Below are positions 50,363 to 57,721 of a stretch of DNA of 64,000 nt, in pieces. The notes under the pieces are model-generated. The model did not search any database, was not told where the DNA came from, and saw nothing but the letters and a program-made list of their open reading frames with translations. Position numbers and translations under genes: made by a program. Every line of letters begins with the position of its first letter. The stretch's first letter is position 1. Origin of the DNA: Fibrobacter sp. (GTDB lineage Bacteria > Fibrobacterota > Fibrobacteria > Fibrobacterales > Fibrobacteraceae); NCBI GenBank assembly GCA_024399065.1, contig JAKSIB010000015.1, positions 23,393 to 87,392 of the forward strand, written 5' to 3'.

Positions 50363-50641
50363 ATGATGACACCGTTCATGAAAGCGCAAGTGCATTCGCT
50401 ATTCCAGCTCAGCCATGACCGTGATGAAGCCAAAAAGCAAGTCAAAGTCATCACTCACGGCAAGCCATTCCATTTCATCTGCAAGACGTGTTCATGTGAA
50501 TATGAGGCGCCGGCATTGATCTGTACACATAAGATTCTCGGCGGCGTTCGTAAACATTGGTGGAGTAGTGAACGCACTCCACGTAAATCCGAATATCTCT
50601 ATGAATGTCCGGAATGTCACACCACAAATGCGGCGACGTGA
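50363..50641 (+). CDS. Zinc-finger-like hypothetical protein (92 aa)
   Basis: CKTCSC near residue 37 and YECPECH near 80, with ICTHK between, form a likely zinc ribbon. N-terminal part is a polar helix. The upstream region is the left end of the TnpB element, so its native coupling is lost. Ends 3 bases before the next ATG. Confidence 0.68.
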   Translation: MMTPFMKAQVHSLFQLSHDRDEAKKQVKVITHGKPFHFICKTCSCEYEAPALICTHKILGGVRKHWWSSERTPRKSEYLYECPECHTTNAAT

Positions 50642-50644
50642 ACC

Positions 50645-50941
50645 ATGTTAACACAAGCGCAAATAGACTCGACGATCAACGCTATCATAAATGTCCTCGA
50701 AAAATTCGATGTCCCGTATAAGACACTGGACAATACCGACGGATCACGAAACGGCGTAAGGTGGAGTAATGTGTTCTATGTCTACCCGGTTAATGATGAC
50801 AATGTGGAGAATGCCGGAAATTATTCCAAGTTTCGATTCTTCTGCCCTTCAGGACCGGTTAATTTTGATGAATCTGAAATAAAAACAATTGTGCATGATA
50901 TGGAAACAATATTTAGTGAGGCAAAACATGACTTGGCTTGA
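50645..50941 (+). CDS. Hypothetical protein (98 aa)
   Basis: Begins MLTQAQIDSTINAIINVLEK; helix then strands (VRWSNVFYVYPVNDD, KFRFFCPSG) then helix. Overlaps the next gene by 14 bases. No family recognised. Confidence 0.66.
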   Translation: MLTQAQIDSTINAIINVLEKFDVPYKTLDNTDGSRNGVRWSNVFYVYPVNDDNVENAGNYSKFRFFCPSGPVNFDESEIKTIVHDMETIFSEAKHDLA

Positions 50942-51398
50942 TATTGAAGGAACCCTTATTGATGATCTTGAAAACCGAAACTGGCTCGACCTGTCAAACA
51001 TAGTTGTGTGTGGCTATAAGTTTGGACTTTTCACTTGGGGATGGTACGACCATTCCGAAGTCGATATGGATTTAGTCCACTTGATCGAGCAGAAACTCCA
51101 GTCGCCATTCTTTTCGCACGATTGCACTGAAATTATCACCAAAAAAGACTGTATGAATTTCATGCACGAGAAAGGATTGTGGACTTGGAAGGATTGGGAC
51201 CCCAACTGCAAGTATGATGTGGATGCGGAACTGGATTTCAATTCCAAATTTACTAAGGTATCCGTATTCATCGAAATGTTTAAGGATCAGCATGAAAGCT
51301 GGCTGTTCGACGATTCCATTACCGAAAGTCAAAAAATACAGTTTTTAAAGTCAGACAACACTATCGTCCTGATGAATCCCCATGAAGATGAACAATAA
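50928..51398 (+). CDS. Hypothetical protein, possibly HAD-like (156 aa)
   Basis: The ATG at 50928 follows GTGAGGCAAA. The N-terminus WLDIEGTLIDDLENR resembles HAD motif I (D-x-D-x-T), with Glu in place of the second Asp, which would impair classical phosphatase activity. Other HAD motifs are not obvious. The middle has a Trp-rich WTWKDWDPNC. Treat the HAD relation as tentative. Confidence 0.55.
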   Translation: MTWLDIEGTLIDDLENRNWLDLSNIVVCGYKFGLFTWGWYDHSEVDMDLVHLIEQKLQSPFFSHDCTEIITKKDCMNFMHEKGLWTWKDWDPNCKYDVDAELDFNSKFTKVSVFIEMFKDQHESWLFDDSITESQKIQFLKSDNTIVLMNPHEDEQ

Positions 51399-51438
51399 TG
51401 TAATTGTGGTGGCCGGTGAATAATTCAGTCAACCGGTG

Positions 51439-51467
51439 TTGACAATACTGAAACAGTTTGCTATATT
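51439..51467 (+). promoter_or_regulatory. TTGACA-N17-TATATT promoter, leaderless
   Basis: TTGACA 51439-51444, TATATT 51462-51467; ATG at 51475 is 7 bases later and lacks a Shine-Dalgarno. Confidence 0.85.
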
Positions 51468-51474
51468 ACCTCGT

Positions 51475-51714
51475 ATGGAACAGTTAAAAAACTATATTCG
51501 GTTTTCCCCACATATGGCGGATTATACGATATCTTATATCAGATCTATGGCAGACCAATATGGTTGGCGCTTTTCCAAGAATGATGACGGTATCATCGTG
51601 TCGTTCGACAATACTAATGTCACGGCGCCATCGTTGATGATGTATTTAAGGTGCATACCGGGCGCTCTTTCGCATGTGACAGACATGGTAATCACCGGGT
51701 TTAAGCTCCCATAG
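51475..51714 (+). CDS. Hypothetical protein (79 aa), predicted leaderless mRNA
   Basis: Begins MEQLKNYIRFSPHMADYTIS; helix-strand-helix with a GWRFSKNDDGIIVSF strand pair. Start set by the promoter. Function unknown. Confidence 0.65.
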   Translation: MEQLKNYIRFSPHMADYTISYIRSMADQYGWRFSKNDDGIIVSFDNTNVTAPSLMMYLRCIPGALSHVTDMVITGFKLP

Positions 51715-51726
51715 GAGATATGTGCA

Positions 51727-52311
51727 ATGGACGTGAATGAGTTTTTTAAGCAAAAAAATCGAGACGAACAATTAGCAGACATCGATGCAGCAAAAGCCTT
51801 GACACGAGAAATGCGCCATGAAGTAGACAAGTACACAAAACTTGCTACGCTCGCATTTGCTGATGAAGTAGAACTTGTTAAACGCTACATCTATAGTCAT
51901 CGTATTACGTTCTATTTGAACGATGCAATGAAATGGCGCCGTATTATGGATGACGGGGTCCCGGCACAGTTAACTAAAGAACAGAACGAATACCGAGAAG
52001 CATTTGACAGGGTGGTTGAATTTGTTTCAGAATTTGCTACTGGCAATAAAGAATGTGTGCTTGAAATTCCTGAAATTAGTCAACAGGGTTACGAATGTTC
52101 TGGATGGAATATCAAGTTTAGCTTCATCGACAAGATGTTCGAATTTACATTGCCTAATATCGACAAGCTCGATACCGATAACTATTACTACTCACATGAG
52201 GGTAAGTTTTGGATCGGTGTGTACGTAAATTCGTATTGCGTCGAACAAGTTGCATCGTCATACAGCATTGATGACTTGCAAAAAGAATTCATGAATCTGT
52301 TTCACCTGTAA
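51727..52311 (+). CDS. Hypothetical protein (194 aa)
   Basis: GGAGAT Shine-Dalgarno. Charged N-terminal helices (FFKQKNRDEQLADIDAAKAL), a KWRRIMDDGVP turn and a beta-rich C-terminal half (ECSGWNIKFSFIDKMFEF). No domain recognised. Confidence 0.66.
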   Translation: MDVNEFFKQKNRDEQLADIDAAKALTREMRHEVDKYTKLATLAFADEVELVKRYIYSHRITFYLNDAMKWRRIMDDGVPAQLTKEQNEYREAFDRVVEFVSEFATGNKECVLEIPEISQQGYECSGWNIKFSFIDKMFEFTLPNIDKLDTDNYYYSHEGKFWIGVYVNSYCVEQVASSYSIDDLQKEFMNLFHL

Positions 52312-52323
52312 GGGATTTCTATT

Positions 52324-52680
52324 ATGATTAAACTGATGGTTTGTGGAAGCCGTGGAATTACTGACCCCAGACTCGTATTCCGTATTATCGACGAATATGT
52401 CGAGACACTGGGCGACGATGTCACCATTATCGAGGGCGAGGCGAAGGGTGTAGACCAGCTTGCCAGAAAATGGGCGGAAGAACATGGCAAGGCGATCATG
52501 TCATTCCCCGCTGAATGGGACCTGTATGGCAAGTCTGCCGGTTTCAAACGTAACTGTGATATGGTTGCCGCATGCGACCACTGCTTGATTATGTGGGATG
52601 GCCAGTCCAAGGGTACAAAACATGATATAGATCTTTGTACCAAATCTGGAAAACCCCATAAAATTGTTATCGTGGAGTAA
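52324..52680 (+). CDS. DUF2493/SLOG (YspA cpYpsA-related) domain protein
   Basis: 118 residues. MIKLMVCGSRGITDPR is the nucleotide-binding GSRG strand-loop; IIEGEAKGVDQLARKWAEE and FPAEWDLYGKSAGFKRN follow in the family order. SLOG-fold proteins bind nucleotides or nucleotide-derived signals and some act in anti-phage or NAD+ metabolism systems; the phage family's ligand is unknown. Its presence with an NAD+-using ADP-ribosyltransferase is noted. Confidence 0.88.
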   Translation: MIKLMVCGSRGITDPRLVFRIIDEYVETLGDDVTIIEGEAKGVDQLARKWAEEHGKAIMSFPAEWDLYGKSAGFKRNCDMVAACDHCLIMWDGQSKGTKHDIDLCTKSGKPHKIVIVE

Positions 52681-52683
52681 TTT

Positions 52684-53172
52684 ATGCCGCTTATTACCGA
52701 GCATACAATTTATAAATTTGAAAACAATTCGTTTCCGTCGAAAGATGCTGCCGTAGAGTATGTAAAGCAGTATAAAGATCGTCTTATCATGAGACGTGAC
52801 CGCCTTGTCGATCAAATCCATGAGTTTAAGGATTATAAGCTGCCCGAAACGGTGCAACAGCTCGATGCTTGCATGACGACACCCGACAAAGATTTTCTTC
52901 AGTTCTTTGTTAATGGCTTTTCCATCAAATCAAACATTAGCCAGATCGAGTCGGTGTCATTCAAGTATGTAGAACCATACGTGTCAATTAATGACGGTGC
53001 TGCTTACGTCCCCGTTAACAAGAAAACTATGAAAGAATTGCGGTCACTTGTTCGATCTACCATTGCACTACAGCTCGAACAACTCATCACAGAATATAAA
53101 GGAATTCGTCATGCACTAAATAAGTGCGGTGATATGATCAAACGCATCAATGAAGACGAGGACATCAAATGA
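52684..53172 (+). CDS. Hypothetical protein (162 aa)
   Basis: Long helices in the first third (AAVEYVKQYKDRLIMRRDRL), then strands, then helices with Arg/Leu heptads (IALQLEQLITEYKGIRHAL). Possibly a coiled-coil oligomer. The 3' end shares ATGA with the next gene. Function unknown. Confidence 0.66.
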   Translation: MPLITEHTIYKFENNSFPSKDAAVEYVKQYKDRLIMRRDRLVDQIHEFKDYKLPETVQQLDACMTTPDKDFLQFFVNGFSIKSNISQIESVSFKYVEPYVSINDGAAYVPVNKKTMKELRSLVRSTIALQLEQLITEYKGIRHALNKCGDMIKRINEDEDIK

Positions 53173-54008
53173 AGTATGCTGGCAAAGAAATCCATGAACT
53201 TGAGTATGATAAGTGGGACGGAAAAGCCCGTACCATGATCTGCTGGTCTAGTGACGACTCCCCTATTGTACATGAGGTCGTCGTGGGCGTTTATAAAGTA
53301 TTCTGGTATACAATATCTGGCCGGCGATACCATCACTGTGCCGAATTGCCTTATGAAAAACATGCACTGTACAAGTGTTCTTATACCGTGTGCGACAAAC
53401 AGTACACAGACGACCTGTGCCATTTGGATCATCTTTCGGATGGCGAGCCCATATTCCGCTCGTTGGACCATGGTGATGTATTTATTGATTCACGGCTTAC
53501 ATCGGTACAACTGGTTGATAACAGCAAGCCCATCACAAGGCAGATGACGCACAGAGATCTAGCAAACTGGTGCAGAAATGGTGGTGAAATTCTTATCGGC
53601 GACACTACGGTTTATAGCTGCTGGACATATGACCTTCGTGATGCTAATGTCCCGTATATCGCAAAAAACATCAAGATCAGGAAGGTTGGTGAGGATACTT
53701 GGCATGAACCAGAAATCACACTGAAGCCGGAAGATACTTGGTTTGACTATGATCGTGAATCATATGAACACAATAATCCCCAGTGTATTCAAAGTGAATT
53801 GCAATACGGAAAGAAGTATAAATGCTATCGCACTAATGGAACGTGTGTGTCATTATTTTACCATGGTATACCATCTGACGGAAAATATCCAGTATTCAGT
53901 GAACATCTAAATCTGGTTGTAAGCGTATTCAGTGAACATCTAAATCTGGTTGTAAGCGATGACTGGTACAAAGTATCGGAATTTTGCATGTTTGAGTTGG
54001 ATGAATAA
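53169..54008 (+). CDS. Hypothetical protein with internal 11-residue duplication (279 aa)
   Basis: Begins MKYAGKEIHELEYDKWDGKA. Beta-rich, Tyr/Trp-rich. Near the C-terminus VFSEHLNLVVS occurs twice in tandem because of a 33-base duplication that keeps the frame. No known domain. Confidence 0.66.
   Translation: MKYAGKEIHELEYDKWDGKARTMICWSSDDSPIVHEVVVGVYKVFWYTISGRRYHHCAELPYEKHALYKCSYTVCDKQYTDDLCHLDHLSDGEPIFRSLDHGDVFIDSRLTSVQLVDNSKPITRQMTHRDLANWCRNGGEILIGDTTVYSCWTYDLRDANVPYIAKNIKIRKVGEDTWHEPEITLKPEDTWFDYDRESYEHNNPQCIQSELQYGKKYKCYRTNGTCVSLFYHGIPSDGKYPVFSEHLNLVVSVFSEHLNLVVSDDWYKVSEFCMFELDE
53892..53957 (+). repeat. Exact 33-bp tandem duplication
   Basis: Two identical 33-base units (53892-53924 and 53925-53957), beginning GTATTCAGTGAACATC and ending GGTTGTAAGC. 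No mismatch between copies, so the event is recent. Confidence 0.95.
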
Positions 54009-54039
54009 TTATATTCCTTAACGAGCAGCGTGGTTAATT

Positions 54040-54789
54040 ATGCGTAAATTTCTAATCGGCAACAGTTTTGGCGGTGCACAGATTACTAGGCCCGCATGGG
54101 ACTACCTTGTATCAACAATAACTGATGATGTTCGAACCGACATGTATCACATAATCTGGCAGAATGCAGCTGCGGCAAACCCAAATATGCATGAAGACCA
54201 GACGGCTGATAATACAGAGTCGATTCGTTTCCCGGCATATCTCAAAGAATTGTCTGAATTCAGGCAAATCATACTCAACCTCATCGAACGGCTACACTAT
54301 GACTATGCCCGTTTCGATGAACTTAATGACCAGCACACATTGAGGATCGTCGAAATCCCCGATGATGGCAGGTCATATACAATCTACGAGGATGAATACG
54401 GCTCCGAGTATGTCACGCAAATCCACAAGAATTACTTTGCGCAGCCTGACTGGCTTATGCGTGCAAAGTACAATATCAAGACGATGTGCAAAGATCTCGG
54501 ACCTTCCGTACGTGGCGTGTTCAATAACACGGACACAAAAGTCTCGATCGCACTTGATGGTGCATATGGCATGGCCAAGTGCTTTAATGAAGACGGCGAC
54601 AAGCCGGTGTTCTTCTTCCTGAAACGTAATGAATATTACACCGCATCAGATGAACACCAGAAAGAAGGCTACGATATCATCTTTGAGGATAGCACGGCAA
54701 ACTGTCTTGGCTTTATCCCTGAGTACTTTGATGCTACCGTCATGAAGTCGTTTGTAAACCTGTACAACCTCCTGCAGGAGGATGAATGA
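54040..54789 (+). CDS. Hypothetical protein (249 aa)
   Basis: Begins MRKFLIGNSFGGAQITRPAW. Helical middle with a ELSEFRQIILNLIERLHYDY segment, then strands (TKVSIALDGAYGMAKCF). The gene lacks a clear Shine-Dalgarno. The stop overlaps the next ATG (ATGA). No family recognised. Confidence 0.66.
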   Translation: MRKFLIGNSFGGAQITRPAWDYLVSTITDDVRTDMYHIIWQNAAAANPNMHEDQTADNTESIRFPAYLKELSEFRQIILNLIERLHYDYARFDELNDQHTLRIVEIPDDGRSYTIYEDEYGSEYVTQIHKNYFAQPDWLMRAKYNIKTMCKDLGPSVRGVFNNTDTKVSIALDGAYGMAKCFNEDGDKPVFFFLKRNEYYTASDEHQKEGYDIIFEDSTANCLGFIPEYFDATVMKSFVNLYNLLQEDE

Positions 54790-54992
54790 CGGTTACAGAA
54801 TTGATCGACGCACTATACTGCTATAACGGTGACACCGAAATTACTATTCTGGAAACAAACGGGAACGTCACGCAGTGGCGCCCGCTGGAACAGCGTGATT
54901 TCGAAACCATTCAGGCAGGCGACAAGCGTGTCATGCGCCTGCACCCTAACATTGCATACCAAATAGAGGTAAATCCATGCCAAACAATGTAA
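54786..54992 (+). CDS. Hypothetical protein (68 aa)
   Basis: ATG overlaps the upstream stop; AGGAGG lies just before it. MTVTELIDALYCYNGDTEIT..., a small alpha/beta protein. Overlaps the next gene by 16 bases. Confidence 0.66.
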   Translation: MTVTELIDALYCYNGDTEITILETNGNVTQWRPLEQRDFETIQAGDKRVMRLHPNIAYQIEVNPCQTM

Positions 54993-55276
54993 CACCGGGC
55001 GCAAATCTGATTCATGCGTATTGCAATAGTCCAGAGCATGATGCCCATAAGCCGATGTGCTTCTATACATCATCACCATGTTATGATATCGGAGGCCTCC
55101 CGGGTGACCACCGACAGGCCGTGTCTACATGGCAACTTGATTGCGTGTATCAAGCTATGGCAGACCATGCCATGAGTCATGGGTGGATGATCTCCGAACA
55201 AATTATGACTTTGCGCAACTCATGCGGGCGGGCCTATAGTGAAAAACGATGGTTCATCAGCTACCCACTGAGATAA
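54977..55276 (+). CDS. Hypothetical protein (99 aa)
   Basis: AGAGGTAA before the ATG. Contains HAYCNSPEHDAHKPMC and a SCGRAYSEKRW stretch; Cys/His content suggests metal binding. No family recognised. 64 bases separate it from the next gene. Confidence 0.64.
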   Translation: MPNNVTPGANLIHAYCNSPEHDAHKPMCFYTSSPCYDIGGLPGDHRQAVSTWQLDCVYQAMADHAMSHGWMISEQIMTLRNSCGRAYSEKRWFISYPLR

Positions 55277-55340
55277 TAGGCTATCCCCAACAAAGTGTGC
55301 GCACTAAAAATAAGAATGACTTTTATAAAGGAGCACCAAT

Positions 55341-55628
55341 ATGGCGACCGCAGCAGAAAATGCAAGAAAAGTTCTTAATTCAATCAAGGCGAAATTCAAT
55401 CTGGATAAGTTGCCACGAGGAACATTTATCGAAAGTTTTGGCGATGACCTCGCCTACATCCGATACAACGGTTGTATTACAGGCCGTTACTGCGCAGGGG
55501 AACTGACAGACGAGGAAGTCGAGGAACGAGCACAGAAAATAATAGACAACCGTGGTGGACCTAAGATGAACAGCTCAGAGGATTTCCTTGCTCCAGAAGA
55601 CATTCCACCCTGCATGAGGAGCGTGTAA
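55341..55628 (+). CDS. Hypothetical protein (95 aa)
   Basis: GGAGCACC Shine-Dalgarno. Begins MATAAENARKVLNSIKAKFN, helix then strand then charged helix; ends in a Pro-rich tail. Function unknown. Followed by a terminator-like hairpin. Confidence 0.66.
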   Translation: MATAAENARKVLNSIKAKFNLDKLPRGTFIESFGDDLAYIRYNGCITGRYCAGELTDEEVEERAQKIIDNRGGPKMNSSEDFLAPEDIPPCMRSV

Positions 55629-55642
55629 TAAGATAGAAAGTT

Positions 55643-55666
55643 GGCTAGGTGATGATTCACCTAGCC
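55643..55666 (+). terminator. Hairpin related to the one at 8361, probable terminator
   Basis: Perfect 9-bp stem GGCTAGGTG / CACCTAGCC with loop ATGATT. The T-run after it is weak (ATTCCATTTAT). The stem and loop match the hairpin at 8361-8394 except for a loop base and the closing pair. Confidence 0.65.
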
Positions 55667-55723
55667 ATTCCATTTATACCCCAATCATATAAATTGCATA
55701 TGTAACAATATCTAGAGGTAGTT

Positions 55724-57565
55724 ATGCCCGGTCAATTGATGCATATGAGTTATGTAATGTGGATGGAACAACAGATGGCGAAGGGTAATATCCCTTCTGG
55801 GCCAGAACCGGTTCCGCCAGAACCAGTTCCACCAATCGTTCTTCCCCCGCAAACTATCCGATTCCGTTTCGAGAATGCAGACTATGATCCAACCGTTATA
55901 GAGAATGGCGGGGTTTGGACTAAAGTTGCTGATAGTTCTTATAATGACTGGGACTGGTATTGCGAAGATACTGACTGGAGTGGTAAATTTAATAATAATA
56001 ATAGTGGATACACATTTACCGAGGATATAAAAGTCAGTATCCTTATCACCGGTGATATGGCAAATATTACATCTGCTGCAGGAATGTTCAATGATTGTAC
56101 AGGCTTAACAAACATGCCTGAAAATTCATTCCCAAGCTTGACAGTGTGTACTGCTATGTTCCAAGACTGTACAAATTTGGCAAGCATTCCTAATAATGCA
56201 TTCCCGAATCTGACAAATGGTATTGCTATGTTTAATGGCTGTACAAGTTTAGCAAGCATACCTGAGAATGCATTTCCGAAATTGATTGATGGTAGCTGGA
56301 TGTTCCAAAACTGTACAAATTTGGCAAGCATTCCTAAGAACGCATTCCAAAACTTGGTTAAGTGTAATGGTATGTTCAATGGTTGTGCAAGTTTGACAAG
56401 CATAGATGCGAATGCATTCCAAAATTTGTCTAGGGCACCAGATATAATGTTCAAAAACTGTACAAGCTTAACAAGCATAGCTGATGGTGCATTTACAAGT
56501 CTAACAGAGTGTGTGGCTATGTTCCGAGACTGTACAAGTTTGGCAAGCTTACCTAATAATGCATTTCCGAATCTGACTAAGTGTACTGCTATGTTCTATA
56601 GATGTACCGCCCTAACAAGTATACCTGAAAATTCATTCCAGAAATTGGTTGATGGATCCAATATGTTCCAAGGCTGTACAAGTTTGACACGCATACCCGA
56701 AAATTCATTCCCAAGCTTGACAGTGTGTACTGCTATGTTCCAAGGCTGTACAAGCTTGACAAGCATAGATGCGAATGCATTCCAAAATTTGACTATAGGA
56801 TCGAATTCGATGTTCAATAACTGTACAAAATTAACCAGCATAGCTGGTAATGCATTCCCGAACCTAACCGATGGGTTCTTTATGTTCCAAAACAGTACAA
56901 GCTTGACAAGCATAGATGCGAATGCATTCCCAAACCTAGTTAGTGGAGACTTTATGTTCTCTGGTTGTACAGGCCTAACAAGCATCCCAGAAAATGCATT
57001 CCCGAACCTAACCAATGGGTACTGTATGTTCTCTGGCTGTACAAGCTTAACAAGCATAGCTGATGGCGCATTTACAAGTCTAACAGAGTGTATGGCTATG
57101 TTCCAAGACTGTACAAGTTTGACAAGCTTACCTAATAATGCATTTCCGAATCTGACTACGTGTACTGCTATGTTCTATAGGTGTACCGCCCTAACAAGTA
57201 TACCTGAAAATTCATTCCAGAATCTGACTACGTGTTCTGCTATGTTCAATGGTTGTACAAGCTTGGCAAACATACCTGAAAACGCATTATCTAACTTAAC
57301 CAACGGTACTGCGCTGTTTTATAACTGTACTAGCTTGACTAGCATCCCCGAGAACTTGTGTCCGAATTTGACTAATTCTGCCAGTATGTTCAATGGCTGC
57401 ACTAATGTTCAAAGTGGTGCATTAAATCTATACAAAAACTTGCTGGCAGGCGGAAAGGTAACAGCCCATACTGATACCTTCAAAAATTGCGGTAAAGATA
57501 CTGAAACTGGCCTAGAAGAACTCCAGCAGATCCCACAGTCATGGGGTGGCTTGGCAGAAGGCTAA
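55724..57565 (+). CDS. BspA-type leucine-rich-repeat protein
   Basis: 613 residues. After a Pro-Glu linker (about 25-45) and a beta domain (to about 120) come 18 full repeats plus one degenerate repeat of about 24 residues with the pattern M-F-x-x-C-T-x-L-T-S-I-P-x-N-A-F-x-N-L-T. This is the Treponema/BspA type of LRR, used in surface adhesion and receptor binding. No signal peptide or anchor, so a virion host-recognition protein is plausible. Repeats 6-8 and 14-16 are near-copies, showing repeat-block duplication. The C-terminus ends with a short helical cap. Confidence 0.88.
   Translation: MPGQLMHMSYVMWMEQQMAKGNIPSGPEPVPPEPVPPIVLPPQTIRFRFENADYDPTVIENGGVWTKVADSSYNDWDWYCEDTDWSGKFNNNNSGYTFTEDIKVSILITGDMANITSAAGMFNDCTGLTNMPENSFPSLTVCTAMFQDCTNLASIPNNAFPNLTNGIAMFNGCTSLASIPENAFPKLIDGSWMFQNCTNLASIPKNAFQNLVKCNGMFNGCASLTSIDANAFQNLSRAPDIMFKNCTSLTSIADGAFTSLTECVAMFRDCTSLASLPNNAFPNLTKCTAMFYRCTALTSIPENSFQKLVDGSNMFQGCTSLTRIPENSFPSLTVCTAMFQGCTSLTSIDANAFQNLTIGSNSMFNNCTKLTSIAGNAFPNLTDGFFMFQNSTSLTSIDANAFPNLVSGDFMFSGCTGLTSIPENAFPNLTNGYCMFSGCTSLTSIADGAFTSLTECMAMFQDCTSLTSLPNNAFPNLTTCTAMFYRCTALTSIPENSFQNLTTCSAMFNGCTSLANIPENALSNLTNGTALFYNCTSLTSIPENLCPNLTNSASMFNGCTNVQSGALNLYKNLLAGGKVTAHTDTFKNCGKDTETGLEELQQIPQSWGGLAEG
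56447..57241 (+). repeat. Duplicated three-repeat LRR block
   Basis: The 216-base blocks 56447-56662 and 57026-57241 encode the same three repeats in order (SIADGAFTSL, SLPNNAFPNL, MFYRCTALTSIPENSF) with few differences. Their spacing, 579 bases, equals eight repeat units. Confidence 0.85.
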
Positions 57566-57591
57566 TCAAATACATAATCTTGATTATTTTT

Positions 57592-57630
57592 AAGCCGTAT
57601 GTTGACAATATACGGCTTTTTTGCTATATT
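57592..57630 (+). promoter_or_regulatory. Fused terminator-promoter
   Basis: Stem AAGCCGTAT / ATACGGCTT (57592-57600, 57610-57618) plus TTTTTT ends the LRR transcript. TTGACA (57602-57607) is in the loop and TATATT (57625-57630) follows a 17-base spacer. Leader to the ATG at 57722 is about 85 bases. Confidence 0.88.
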
Positions 57631-57721
57631 TATACTTACATCACGACCCCGCCGGAAAACAAAGCCTGCCTAGACGCCGACCCGGTCGACATTGATCATA
57701 GAATAGGCAGCAAGGAATATC

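Noticed and set aside
50928..51398. Firm assignment as HAD phosphatase
   Set aside because: Only motif I is similar and its second Asp is Glu; motifs II-IV are not visible.
55939..57057. Minus-strand repeat-containing frames opposite the LRR gene
   Set aside because: Their repeats are reverse complements of LRR units and have no start signals.
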